NCBI GenBank assembly: GCA_013076295.1
Contig: RQOL01000721.1
Coordinates: 8,213-72,212 of the forward strand
Length of the DNA stretch: 64,000 nt
Source of the DNA: Sanderia malayensis
Lineage: Eukaryota; Cnidaria; Scyphozoa; Semaeostomeae; Pelagiidae
Direction of reading: 5' to 3'
Made by a program: the position numbers and the translations under genes. The notes under the pieces are model-generated. The model had not been told where the DNA came from. It worked only from the letters and a program-made list of their open reading frames with translations, and made no database searches. Below are positions 46,315 through 58,365 of the stretch, piece by piece (the stretch's first letter is position 1; the number at the start of each line of letters is the position of its first letter).

Positions 46315-46358
46315 TATTGCAACCACTAGTTTCACGATTTCTCGATCATCAGGCAATA
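46315..46358 (-). ncRNA. second hammerhead-ribozyme-like motif, opposite strand
   Basis: On the minus strand: TATTGC (stem I), CTGATGA, stem II CGA-GAAA-TCG flanked by U-U, GAAAC, TAGTGGTT, then GCAATA closing stem I with six perfect pairs. It probably marks an end of another, otherwise lost, Penelope-like copy. Confidence 0.68.
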
Positions 46359-46373
46359 AATATATATATACTA

Positions 46374-47067
46374 CAGTGGAGTCCTGCTATAACGGACCCC
46401 GCGTATAGCGAATTTCCCGCTATTACGAGCTAAAACTCCGGTCACTTGGATTCTGGGAAGTAAATCCTACTGTAAATACTCCCTGCATAATGAACCCGGG
46501 ATATAACAAATTTTTTAGGAAACCTATCGCGAAGGGTGACGTTTTTCAAGCTCTGGATGTGCTTCAAACATCGAAACTTTTTTGTGCGGAAATAGGGACT
46601 GAAATGCGAAGAAGATCAATTCCCTTGCGAAATTATATAACATACAGCGTAGCAATGAGACGTAGCAATGAGAAACAAAAAGGAACAAAAACATATCACT
46701 GATTTTTTTGTTTAACAGAACCGAAAGAAATAAAAGTAGATAAAATAGAAATAGTAATGAAAAAATTGACATCAATTGGTAATATAGACTTTGCTTTGTG
46801 ATATTTCATTGTTAGACATATTTCAGCGTTTTTCCTGTTGCAATCTATCAATCAATCTATTTAACTGTTGTCATCCTGTAAACTGTATTTTTTTGGAACA
46901 ATATAGTGTGTCACTTAAGCGTGAATACTTGAGGGAGGGTCCAATAGAAATTCTAGCTTATTTGTGTTTGGAATTCTTCATAAAAAAATTCCTTTCTGTA
47001 CAATGAACTCCCGCTATTGCGAACTATTTTCTCGGTCCCTACAGAGTTCGTTATAGCGCGTTACAGA
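46374..47067. mobile_element. pogo/Tigger-type MITE remnant
   Basis: The left end is CAGTGGAGTCCTGCTATAAC preceded by TA, followed by further CGCTATTACGAG and CGCGTATAGCGAA blocks typical of pogo-like ends. The right end is decayed (CTCGGTCCCTACAGAGTTCG, TTATAGCGCG). No transposase; a 70-codon frame is incidental. Confidence 0.65.
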
Positions 47068-49493
47068 GAGAAGGCAAAAGATTTAGCTGATTTGCGCAAT
47101 ACTAAACACAGGTGGAATGCGGAGAATAGACCCTGTTGGTGGCCATTGCAAAGTTTTGGTTCGCCAAATTTTGGTGCTGCCAGATTATCAGCATCCGATG
47201 CAGACACTGCTTCTTGCATGTCGGGATTTCATTTCACAGGGAGATGCATCAATGTCTGAAAATGAAAATGGTGATGCTGATGATGATATTGTGGATGCAA
47301 TGGAAGTAGGTGTGATGGATGTACAGGAAGCTAGCCATCACATAAATAGGGAAGGCAGTGAAGTTTTAGCTGAGGTAGTTGAGGAAAGATGTAATTTGGA
47401 TATAGAAAGGGAGGAGTGTGTAGTTGAGGAAAGGTCAGAAGATATACATGGAGAAAGCCGCACAGATGGTAGAGAATGTGAACAGAGTGCTGAATGTCGT
47501 AATGTTAAAAGAGTTGATGCTGGTGCACTCCCAAGCTCAAGTAGAGATGCTGATGATAGTGAGCAACATGAAAAATCTGTTGTTTCAGACATTACTTCTA
47601 TGTGCAAGGTATGTTGAAGTACAGTTATTTATCAATGCTTTTTATTTTCCCTATGATTATTATCGAGTATCATTATCATCATGGCCTTCGAACATCTACG
47701 ATAGTCCAGCGCATTAAGCAATGTGTTTTTTATCTTTATTTTTTCTTCTTCAAATTGTCCATATTGAAATAAGAGGGTTCTAGTCAAACCTATTGTCACA
47801 GCCTGTTTGGTGACTACATGGGAATTCATTGTTCATTACATACTTTATTATTTGATGCATGTCGCATTGCAATTGGATTAATTATATGCATTTATTGCAA
47901 TGAGATTTTTCGTTTCTAAATAGGATTTTAAATGGAATCCAGAAGAAGCAAAACTGTTTTTGGATATTGTGCCACCTATTGTGAACAGCGGCATTCTAGA
48001 AGCATTGATAGACGTTTTGCCAATTTCTATGCCATTGAAGCATTTACCTGCAGCAGATGTTGAAATTGACAAATGGTAATTTACTTAGAAGCTACTTTAC
48101 TTTTTTGGTGCTCAATGGCACACATAAGCCTGATTCTCATATACCGTAGACAGTCGCCGACCATCGCCAATCATAGTTTAAGGGTGCTGACATTTCACAA
48201 CATCTCTTCTTTTTGACAAAAACAATGCAGACTTGCACGAATTCCCGCGAACGGGTCGAAAAGCGTCTTGTTGGTGTATTGCGATAGATATATGGGAACA
48301 CTCGTTGGCTCTCATCAGCAAGGTCGCTGACATGGTTTGCGATATGAGAACCAGCTACAATTTCAGAATGTCAGTCATATTGCTTAACAAATATCCAAAT
48401 ATAGTCATGACCCATTTGTAGGTTTCAGCACCAGATTCCGGATGCCATGAAAGGATATGTACCAATCAATGTGAATCGTGGTGGGAATAGCCTATTTCAT
48501 GCAGTATCCATAGCACAATGTGGATCATCTGTGTTTTGGCCATGTATCCGACTCTGCTGTGCCAAATACGGTTTACAAAGGCTCAGATCAGTTACTTCAA
48601 AGGTAGGAATGTTATCAGTATGCTGTTTTCATATTTTGGTTATGTTTGCCACTTTCCACTGAAATGCAGTATTATTATTATGCAGTATAATTTTTAATGT
48701 CTTAATATTTTTTATAGTTAAGAAAGCTTGAATCGAATGAGGAGATCCTTCTCGGATTGCTAGGAATCGCAGAATTATGTGACGAAAATTTGAAAGATGA
48801 AATAGCTCGTACAATAATCAATGACTGAGCAACATGTAAGTAGAATGATTAATACCGTCTCCTGACTTCCTTTGCTCTTGAATTGTTTCAGTTTCTGTAA
48901 CTTTTGACCTTTTTTGTTATACAAGTGTTTGCAATAGAATTCTCAATCTTCCTTTTACATTACTTTTTTGCTAATCTGGAGGCAGCCAATAATGTACTTG
49001 TGGTGTAAATGTTTGCACCTTTCTCATTCTACGGGAATAGGTCCAGGTTCGAATCTTGGCAAGTACGCTGCACTCTACGTTGATGACATAACATTTCTAT
49101 TCTGATTTCCTTTTTTTCAGAGTGATATTTGCCCTCTTTACAGACTTAAAATTGTAGTATTTTCAACCTTTTAGCTATTCTTCACTTGGTACTTTTGTCT
49201 GAAGCCCTCGGAGTGACAATAAATTGCACTTTTGTTAGTCCATCTACAGTAAGAACAGTGGAGCATAGGTATTCCATCAATGAAGTTCATTTGCTTTGGA
49301 CATCGGATCCGAATTCTCCAGAAAGGAGCCATCTCTGGCCACTTATTTGTGGACAACCACTCTCTGGAAAATATGATGTCATGTGCGCAGCTGGTGCCCT
49401 TGGTGCTGACAAGTGTAGACGTCAGTCCTGGGCAAGAGAAGGTGCAATGTTGCCATTGTATATGACCATACCATTTACTTTGTACTGGGGTTG

Positions 49494-50190
49494 ATTTGGA
49501 CGACACTAAACAGTCTTGGTCATGTTGCTGCAATTTTAAAAGGGAGCACCTTTTCGGGTACTTATTTTTTATTGTGGAACCAAGGCTAAATTTATCTTAG
49601 TGAATGTAAGTATACATTGCAGTATAATAATAATAATAATAATAATAATAAAGTCTAATAAGATTACCCACAGTTATCTACTGGCATAACACTGTTATGG
49701 TCAGCATGCTCAACTGTGAACAATAAAGGAAACTAATGTATCAATAATGGAAAATTAAAAACTTGAATAGGTGTATTTACTATTTAATTACCATTTAATA
49801 CAATGATATCTTTGGATTTTGCTTTAAAAGAAATCAGAAGTATGGTTTTTCAACCTTGCAAAACCTTATCCAAGGACACAAACCGGCTATTCAGGTGAGC
49901 ACGGCTAATTTGTGTCACTTCACTAAGCCACTTTTCGTGCCTTGTGGCCCTGCATTATCAGGTGACACAATTTTCTTTTAGAAATACTTACGTGGCATTT
50001 TGAAAAAAGCCGTCTTCTCTTGGCATATGAATATGTATTGGCAGGAGAAGACAGAAGATCTTCGCAAAGCTAAATTTCGTTGTCGCTGGTTTTTCAAGTT
50101 GTTTGAAAGACCTGAACAATCTGCATCTGGAAATGCAAGTGTTTCATTCAATACCTTGTTAATGAGTATATACTCTATAACATAGCATAT
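49494..50190 (+). other. possible further exons downstream of the OTU-like gene
   Basis: Segments near 49834-49890 (KSEVWFFNLAKPYPRTQTGY) and 49986-50150 (KYLRGILKKAVFSWHMNMYW) read like coding sequence and end near donor-like GTGAGC/GCAAGT sites. I recognise no family. An (AAT)n run lies at 49622-49650. Confidence 0.3.
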
Positions 50191-52055
50191 TTATGCATCA
50201 TTGCAATTATTCATTATTCATTATTCAGTCAATTATTAATTTTTCTGAATCTGTCATTAAACTAGAACAACACATTAATAGAGCAGACTTCCGTCATAAG
50301 TCATGTTTTGCAAGGTCTCCAAAAAGTAGACATAGACGACAAGATCTTTCTAAACATCTATGTTTTTCCATATGAGGTAAGTGATTTAATCATGTATTAC
50401 AAAATTTACCATACGTAAAAATCATTACAGGTTCATTTACATAAAATCAAGAGCAATGTGGAAAGGAATAAGAACCTATGATATTTACACAAACTGCGTA
50501 AAATTCTTTCTTTGTTCCTATTTTCTTATGGTCTTAATTTATAGATCGCTGCGTTCTTATTGCATAAAGAAGAGCATGTTCCTTTAATTGCTGCAAAAAG
50601 GGTTATTCTGGATCTTTTTTTAATAACAACGGAACAAGTTGATAATATTGCTAATATTCATATAATTACTAATGCTACTGATACTAAAGCTAATATTAGT
50701 ATAATTACTAATAATATCCTCATTATTTGACTCCCTTTTTTAATTTGAACCCGAATTTCATGGATACTTATTTCCAACCCTAAGAGACGTGCGAATTTAA
50801 GAAATGTGCGAATATAATTTCCGTATATAAATGTGGTATAAGTTGGATGTATATTCAGATCTAATCAAATCAATCTATCATTAAAACAGAGTACATAAAA
50901 CGTAGATAATATCCACATGAACTATTAAGAACCAATTATTCATTCAGGTTTTCTCGCTTATTCAAAGCAAGGAAACTGTCTGGGTGGAAAACTTGCAAAC
51001 CCAGGCAGGTGCAAAACTTGCAAATGTAGCAAAACTTTCAAATGTATTTTATTTACACTGACCCAAAATCTTATTCCTATTGAAGTTGCCATGTGCTACT
51101 TGCTTTACTGCACATTTTGTTGCCCGTTTTACTGTACTGCATGTTTATTTTCTAATATAGTTACGAACTATTAAAACCAAAAATATAGGGTAGGCTAAAA
51201 AGTATCTCCCCCTGATGAAATTTTTTCCTGACATATTCACATATTTAATTTCTATTTTATCTTTGCCATTTGTAATTTTTAAACTTGTGTTGCAAAAGTC
51301 TAACAAGAAATCTGACAACAGATTTCACGACTTGATTTCATTTTCAAATCATAATTAATAATTTCATAATTTGCAAGTAATAAGTAATTAGGTCATAATA
51401 TCACACTTTTTTGAGCTGAATATCAATGTGGGTGTAACTTTCAAAATCAATATTTCTAACAGATTATAGCGAATAATTTAGCTTAATTACTTTACTGGTT
51501 GATGTATCGTGCAAACGCTTCATTAAACATTTACTTTGCTCTTTGATTTGAATTTCTAATTTGCGTTAAGTAATTTGTTCATTTTCCTTTTGTTTTTAAT
51601 TTATTTGTTGTATCAAGGTAACAGTAACATAAGTTTCCTAAATCAGGCGTATAAATTTATTGTGATCGAATATTAAGGCATAGTTTTGGTAAGAAAGGCG
51701 AAGAGTAAGCTGTGGTTCGACGAAGAAGGACAAATAGTTTGTAAGTTTGTTTAATTCATTTATCTATCTCTTTACTCGTTGCTTTGTTCCTAATTTACTA
51801 ATTTAAGTTTCCTAAATTTTTGCGACTTTTTGAGTTTTTCTTAATTTGGCTTAACCTAGCCGTATAAAAATTCGGTAACTCAGACCAGTCGATTTTTCTG
51901 CTGTGTTTTTCTGGATCTGGGGAGTTGAAAGAAAGCTTTGCAGATGTGACGTGTTTAACTATTCATAACCTGGGTAACAGTTACTGGGTAACTATTAATT
52001 GGTTACTGGAAGTAAACTACTTTTCCTTTCATTAAACATTAATGACAATATACAT
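50191..52055. other. AT-rich non-coding stretch
   Basis: No coding exon, repeat array or RNA gene that I can support. Confidence 0.5.
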
Positions 52056-52059
52056 TTAT

Positions 52060-53993
52060 GATAAACTTCGACGTCTTCCCGATATTCTCAAATTGCGGTA
52101 CCATAGAAATAGTTTGCAATGGTTTATGAAATTCTTTTCGTTCATGAAAGTAAGTTGTTTTTTCAAATGTTTCAGCTCCGCGTTTCTTTGTTCATTTATC
52201 TGACTATTCAAACCAGCCAACTGGGTATACAGTGACATGTTGTAACTCGGTGCCCATCCTGAAATATTTGATGAATTATAAATATATAAATAGACGCACA
52301 AATGATATTGAGTGCATAATTGCAGCTATCGTTGTACATTTATTTATCAAAAGTTGAATAAATTAATATTCAGCATGATAATGCAAAGAGGTCGCTACCT
52401 TTGTGATTTCTCCAGTGAAATCGATCAATGGCAAATGTACAGTTTTCGAAAAATCCTGGATCCCTATTGAGGCAATACGTATGCAGGTGGCAACAGTTAT
52501 CATACATGATTGCGGCTGGGACTGAAATAAGATAGTAACCACTCTTGAAATTTTAAGGACATATATTAATGACTACTGCAAAGTAATTAGATTTTTGATC
52601 TGTTAGTTAATACCTTTGGGCAACCTTGTTCTTAATATGGTGTATGGCACATTGGGAGACTCGTGTGTATCCATCACTTCAAAGCCGTAGCAAATTCCTT
52701 GAAGACAAAATATGAAGCCTTTTTATCGAGTTTTGTTTGTAATGCATACCAAAATGTTCAGTTAACTAAACCTTTATCTCTCACCATGCTCACAGTAAAA
52801 GGTGATTATTCCTGGCATCAAGGTGTTTTGTGTGGAAACTTTACTGCAAGCTTTGTTTTTGGAGTCTTTTTTTCTATCCTCCTCATAAGACCCCGCATGC
52901 GGAGTGCCGGCCAATTTGCAAAGTAGATCAATGGCCGGATATAATCACTTTCCACAGCAGGCAGCTGGTGAGCTTCATTCACAAATGTTTTTTGGAGATG
53001 TTATACAAAACATCATATAATCTTTTCCACTCAATTGGTAATTTCTCTGTTTTTATGCAACAGAGAGAAGTAAAAATGACAGGAGCCTTTTTTGGATAAC
53101 TAACAATGCCTGTGTGCAACTGCCTACAGAATCAGCAGACGCAATGTTGTCCAAGTTCAACAGAACCTCGGCCAATGCTGGTAAGTAAGAGCAGACAGGT
53201 GATGTTGATGCCAAACACGTGATGAATTCACTGACTGGTTTTGGGAACAAGTGCTCATCCTGAAACATCCTTTCACAGCTTTCCAGAAAATCTTGAAGCT
53301 CGGGCAGCTGATCTTTTGAAAGTTGTTTCAACTCTAGATTGCTGGCCCCCTCAATTTCTGATGTACCATAATTTTGTACTGCTTTTCTCAACTTTTTCTC
53401 TTTGATATATATCCGTTCATTGAAACTAGTAAAGAGATATCAAAAACATAAGTACCAAGTAGGAGGTTTGCAAAAAGAGAAGATAAAATCGTAGGCATTA
53501 AGAGATATTATGAATAGATAGTCTCTTATGCATATATAGATATTCCCACTTATCTGCCATGATATGTTGATTGAGCCTCTACAGAAGGGACCTGCAGACA
53601 TTGAGCAAATTCACGTTTGAATCCCAGTGTTGTGGCATTGCATAGAAGAATTTCAGGAAGTTTGTCACACGATTTACACAAAAAGCTATCTCGAAAATCG
53701 ATATATATTAAATTCAAGAACGAATACCACGCCGTTCGCCATTCAGCATATCGGTAATTCAGCAAATTCAAAGAAGAGCTTGCAGCTTCGATGAACAAGC
53801 ACAGAGATTCATAGAATCCAATACTTTCGCTGTAGCAGAAATAACAGCAGCTATATTTCAAAATAAAACCATACTGCCATGTAATCAAATTTCTACAAGT
53901 AATTGAAACACTTTGCGCATTCCAATTTGAGAAAACAACATGTATTGATAAATCCAGAAACTTGCCCGAATCCAAAGCAGAGCAAAGCATCAA
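52060..53993 (-). pseudogene. KDZ (Kyakuja-Dileera-Zisupton) transposase, multi-exon
   Basis: High to low coordinates. LLNYRYAEWRTAWYSFLNLI and FLCKSCDKLPEILLCNATTL form the cysteine cluster (53550-53993). Next are FLESCERMFQDEHLFPKPVS (53053-53400) and YFANWPALRMRGLMRRIEKK. PGIITFYCEHG is spliced to GICYGFEVMDTHESPNVPYT (GTGAGA donor; TTCAAG acceptor). Then IMYDNCCHLHTYCLNRDPGF and FAIDRFHWRNHK (about 52395-52535). Finally, after a TTTCAG acceptor (about 52262), APSYNMSLYTQLAGLNSQIN and EQRNAELKHLKKQLTFMNEK. The Asp of YDN, the Asp of DRFHW and the Glu of NEQRN, likely catalytic, are kept. A small frame break lies before PGIITF. Exon junctions in the first half are uncertain. The cut-and-paste role is inferred from the family. 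Confidence 0.82.
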
Positions 53994-54134
53994 TCACAAA
54001 CATGAGCTACTTATTAACAAGGTGTATATTAACTTCAACAAAAACTGAGGCGGAAAAGGTGAGTTCAAAATTTTTCATACAAAATAGCGTGAAAAAAACA
54101 GCCGAGCAGAACGGCAAAACATGCTATTATTTAA

Positions 54135-54689
54135 ACTTTTGATAAATGCAAGTGATTTGCAAAATGCATACCTTGCCATTTGCGAAACTCTTCGCTTTCT
54201 ATAGGGGAATTGACAGTTCGTTGAATATTCGCAAAATATGCCATTATTCAACGGTAGTGGTAGTAACTTTTGATAAATGCAAATGATTTCCAATATGCAT
54301 ACTTTGCCATTTGCGAAAATCTTCGCTTTCTATGGGGGACTTGACAGTTTGTTGAATATTCGCAAAATATGCGGCTATTCAACGGTAGTGGTAGCAACTT
54401 TTGATAAATGCAAGTGATTTGCAAAATGCATACTTTGCCATTTGCGAAACTCTTCGCTTTCTATAGGGGAATTGACAGTTTGTTGAATATTCGCAAAATA
54501 TGCCATTATTCAACGGTAGTGGTAGTAACTTTTGACAAATGCAAGTGATTTCCTATATGCATACTTTGCCATTTGCGAAAATCTTCACTTTCTATGGGGT
54601 ACTTGACAGTTCGCTGAATATTCCCAAAATATGCGATTATTCAGCGGTAGTGGTAGTAACTTTTGATAAATGCAAGTGATTTCCAATAG
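54135..54689. repeat. ~130-bp satellite, four full units and a partial fifth
   Basis: Units start ACTTTTGATAAATGCAAGTG at about 54135, 54266, 54397, 54527 and 54658. They contain TTGAATATTCGCAAAATATG and CAACGGTAGTGGTAG. The partial fifth unit runs directly into the truncated start of Helitron C. Confidence 0.92.
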
Positions 54690-56240
54690 AAGGAAACAAG
54701 CTCAACTGGATATTGCAAAATCAACTGCAATTATGTGCTGACAGTTATTGAGGCCTGATGGATCACCTGAACAGAAGGGCTGAAATCGAAAATCAAATGG
54801 CCAGCGCGAACAATCCCAACAAACCCCTTCATATTGATGTCGGTCGTGTTGTCATACTTCCTCCATCTTTTTTGAGCAGTCAACGAAATATGTACCAGAA
54901 TTTTCAAGATGCAATGACTTTCGTCAGAAAGTATGGCAAGTTTGACATCTTCCTAACCATGACGGCCAATCCCAAATGGAAGGAGATTTCAGAAAACATT
55001 CTACCACACCAGAAGGCGAATGACCGGCCTGACATCGTCAAACGAGTATTTTATTGTTAATTGCTTGATATAAACACAATCAATTTTAAAGTGTAGAACT
55101 TACTTGTTCTATTTTTCTTCGAAACCTACAGGTAGATCGACTCATATCAGCTGAACTTCCAGACCCACAGGATACAAAATATCACAGGTTAGTACTGAAG
55201 CACATGACACATGGTCCATGCGGTGATATGAACCCCTGATGTGTTTGCATGAAGAATAACAAATGCAAGAAGCGATTTCCGAAAGATCGCACTGCCGAAA
55301 CATAAGTCAATGCTAATGGTTATCCCCTCTACAGACGACGCTGGAAGATCGCTGGAAGATCGACTTCTAGATGATACATGGGTTGTGCCACATCATTGTC
55401 ATCTTCTACTCAAGTATCAGTGTCACATTAATCTCGAAATATGCAGCTCGGTATATTGGACCACATGAAGCAGTTCACAGGATATTTCAATTTTTCATGC
55501 ACGAAAAAAGTCACACCAACGTCTGCATGTTCATCTCTCTGATCAGCAGGTCTTACACTTTCAGAATAATGGTCAGGTCGAACAATTACAAAACATCAAT
55601 GAAACAACCACACTGACCTCTTGCTTTCAATTGAATGCACAAGACCCGGCTGCACACCAATATCTGTATCACGAAATTCCTGAGCACTTTGTTTTCAACG
55701 AGTGGACCAAAACACGGAAAGCAAGACAGCGGAGAACATTGCCTGTTATAGGCAGAATATATCAAGCTCACCCACGACCATGTGAGCAAAGATTCGCATT
55801 GAGACTATTGCTTCTCCATAAGCGAGGTGCCACGTCGTTTGAAGATCTCGGCACGATAGAAGGAAACCTATGCAACTCCTTCAAAGACGCAGCTTTAGCT
55901 CTAGGTCTGTTGGAAGATGATGCGGAAATCATACGCTGTTTGGAGGAGGCAGTCATTTTCAACATGCCAATACAACTCAGACAGTTGTTTGCAACATTAC
56001 TTCTTTTTCAAACACCTTCCGATATCGCAGCACTCTTCAACAGGTTCAAAGAAGCATTGAGTGAAGACTTTGTACGATGTGATCAACTCAATCATCCAGA
56101 TGTGGCCATAGCTTTTAAAGACCGACATATGTAACAATGCCTACATGACATTGACGAAAATTTGAAAGTACATGGTCAATCGATCCCTAATTATACTCAC
56201 CTTCCTCAACTTCCAGCCGACTATGTCATTCCTGAACAAG
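54690..56240 (+). pseudogene. Helitron C Rep segment, broken and lacking the HUH motif
   Basis: It begins at EGNKLNWILQ, equivalent to the middle of the Rep N-terminal part in Helitron B. GLMDHLNRRAEIENQMASAN to RNMYQNFQDAMTFVRKYGKF is intact. After RPDIVKRVF about 45 codons, including the KRGLPHAH metal-binding motif, are deleted up to the intron acceptor (about 55130). VDRLISAELPDPQ follows. Stops occur in MNP*CVC and elsewhere, and the tyrosine region is largely lost (about 55430). From about 55630 the frame is clean: DPAAHQYLYHEIPEHFVFNE through LGLLEDDAEIIRCLEEAVIF to TAA at about 56132. The donor is at 56240. Confidence 0.85.
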
Positions 56241-56395
56241 GTACTATATGTGTTATTTTCAACTATGTACTGTATTAGTAAGAATAATAATTTATCCTAA
56301 GATCGTGTAGATAAGGGCATTTACGTATGTTTGGACATTGTTTCTGCTGGCTTTCTTTTCAATTTTATTGCAATATATTTTACTTATTATTACAG

Positions 56396-57276
56396 AAGAA
56401 GATGACATCGATATTGCCAATGCCAAAGAGGAAGGAGAAGGAATGCTGGCCGTATTGAACCCTGAACAGCGAGCCATATACACAGCAATGACTGATGCTA
56501 TCAACGCGCAATCCGAACAGAACTGTCACTTTGTTGACGAGCCGGCTGGAACAGGCAAAACTTTCCTTTACAACACGTTGGTTCACAATATGCAAGCCAA
56601 CGGACATAAAGTTCAATGCATGGCGTGGTCAGGAATGGCTGTAACACTGCTCATCAATGGTAGAACTTCACATTCTACGTTCCAAATTCCTATACCACTT
56701 CCAGCTGAATCAACGTGCAATGTCAAGAGACAGAGAAGGAGAGCACAGGTTTTGGGCGAAACTACTCTCTTCATATGGGATGAAGCTTCCATGATTCCCG
56801 CACTTGCATTACAAGCAGTCGACCGAATTCTTCGAGATATTACACATGTCGACAGACCATTTGGTGGCAACTTCATGCTACTTGGTGGTGACTTCAGACA
56901 AGTTCTACCTGTCGTCACAAAAGCAGGAAGGGAAAGAATTGTAGCAGAGACTCTAAAATCACACCAGATCATTGATCTATGGACAAAGTTTCAGCAGCAT
57001 CGCTTACACACCAACATGAGAGCCGTTCAAGATGATTTATACTGCAAATTCTCAGAATGGTTTCTCAGATTTGGCAACAAGCAAGAAGCACACGATGCAC
57101 TAGACAACGTAGTTCTGCCACAAGAGATATGCACTTCATCTCAAGAAGACATGCTCAACTTCATTTTCCCCAGGCCAAACACACCAGATTCACACCTAAT
57201 GATGGATCCTGTAACAATGTCTGAACATTGTTGTCTGACTCCAAAGAATGACTTATCACATCAAGTCAACAACATA
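56396..57276 (+). pseudogene. Helitron C PIF1-type helicase, N-terminal half
   Basis: The acceptor at 56395 opens EEDDIDIANAKEEGEGMLAV. Motifs: EPAGTGKTFLYNTL (Walker A, with Glu where the Helitron B copy has Gly), FIWDEASMIP, LLGGDFRQVLPVVTKAGRER. The frame is open to SHQVNNII, where the LINE begins. This is the least damaged helicase segment among the three Helitrons. Confidence 0.87.
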
Positions 57277-57414
57277 ATCACAAATAACTTGGAATGGTGC
57301 GTCATGGAAGCACGCGACTTTTTGCTCTCCGTGATTTCAACTAGTTTTTGGCTAATCTAATTACTTTTTATCGCTTTCTTCAAGATGTTTTTAAAATAAA
57401 TAACAGGTTACAGA

Positions 57415-58266
57415 ATGTCAGTGTCTTTAGAGGTTGTAAAAGAACTGCTGGAAGCACATCGCGCTTTGTTTCAATGGATGATGGATGACTTGAAGTCTGA
57501 AGTGAAGGGCCTAAGAAAGGAGCTGGGTGACGTGAAGACGTCTATCCAGTTCGTCAGCAATGAAAATGATTCAATTAATATTAAGATCAAACTTTCAGAG
57601 GAAAATTCAAATAAACTCTCAAAGAAACTCGAAATTATCGAGGCAAACATGTATGATACTGTTGAGGACATGTTGGATAAGCAGGAATACTTAGAAAACC
57701 AATCGCGCAGGAATAACTTGAAGTTAATCGGTGGTCCCGAAGATTCGTCAGAGAACTCATGGGATGAAACAGAAAACACTGTGAAAGCTTTAATTAAATC
57801 TGAACTTGGTATAGATGAAGAAATCACTATTGAAAGAGCACACAGGGTTGGTAAACCTTATCGAAAACCAAGAAAAGGCGGAAATAATGCCTCAACCATA
57901 AAAGAGGGCGAGGCCCCAAGGCACATTGTTGCCAAGTTTCAGTCATGGAAAGTAAAAGAAAAGGTTATTCAGAAGGCCAGGGAAGTTAAACCTGCTTCAG
58001 TGAAATTTGTTAATGACTTCTCTAGACGTACTATGGAAAAACGATCCAGCAGAATACAAGAGATGATTGATGCACGTAAGGCAGGCAAGTTAGCCTATTT
58101 TGTCAATGGCTGCAATCTTGTGATCAAAGAAAAGCAACCTGTTTCAACTCAGAAGATCAAACATCAGAATAAACTTGCGAAACCTCCTGATATTAATATT
58201 GGTTTGACTGCTACTGCCCTTGATGTTGGCTCAGATGATGATGAAGTTGTACTCAAGAAAAAATAG
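57415..58266 (+). CDS. LINE ORF1 protein (coiled coil plus RRM-like)
   Basis: 283 residues, uninterrupted, starting MSVSLEVVKELLEAHRALF. Residues about 20-95 form a coiled coil. QSRRNNLKLIGGPEDSSENS, IERAHRVGK and HIVAKFQSWKVKEKVIQKAR form the RRM-like and C-terminal domain of the ORF1p/Transposase_22 type. It is an RNA-binding chaperone for the LINE transcript, by family knowledge. The tail is basic and then acidic. The gene looks intact although ORF2 is not. Confidence 0.85.
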   Translation: MSVSLEVVKELLEAHRALFQWMMDDLKSEVKGLRKELGDVKTSIQFVSNENDSINIKIKLSEENSNKLSKKLEIIEANMYDTVEDMLDKQEYLENQSRRNNLKLIGGPEDSSENSWDETENTVKALIKSELGIDEEITIERAHRVGKPYRKPRKGGNNASTIKEGEAPRHIVAKFQSWKVKEKVIQKAREVKPASVKFVNDFSRRTMEKRSSRIQEMIDARKAGKLAYFVNGCNLVIKEKQPVSTQKIKHQNKLAKPPDINIGLTATALDVGSDDDEVVLKKK

Positions 58267-58365
58267 ACTGAACAAGATGATCATGAACAAAGCCATAAGT
58301 ATACTTTGTGTTTTGTGTGAAAAATTTATTATTTTTTTTTCTTTTTTCTTTTTCTGGGTTAGGGC

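Larger units (their letters stand above)
45112..49493 (+). pseudogene. multi-exon OTU/vertnin-like gene, probably transposon-derived
   Basis: Visible exons: 45112-45202 (LENWFQRTRLPVVALILDET), 45282-45437 (GSKYFKSFCENDAICKQFVE), about 47093-47608 (acidic linker, SMSENENGDADDDIVD), 47924-48075 (DFKWNPEEAKLFLDIVPP), 48422-48602, 48718-48836 and 49175-49493. All have GT..AG borders, and exons 4 to 7 join in frame. The 48422 exon reads GYVPINVNRGGNSLFHAVS, an OTU-type motif in which the usual Asp and catalytic Cys are Gly and Ser. The last exon has INEVHLLWTSDPNSPERSHL. An in-frame TGA lies at about 48826 and a frame break in the acidic exon. Penelope-like and pogo sequences sit in the intron between exons 2 and 3. 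The family call is tentative. Confidence 0.45.

Noticed and set aside
46490..46702. 70-codon open frame
   Set aside because: Inside the pogo-type MITE, no transposase motif.
57415..58266. Host coiled-coil protein
   Set aside because: The RRM-like C-terminus and position just before a LINE reverse transcriptase make it LINE ORF1.
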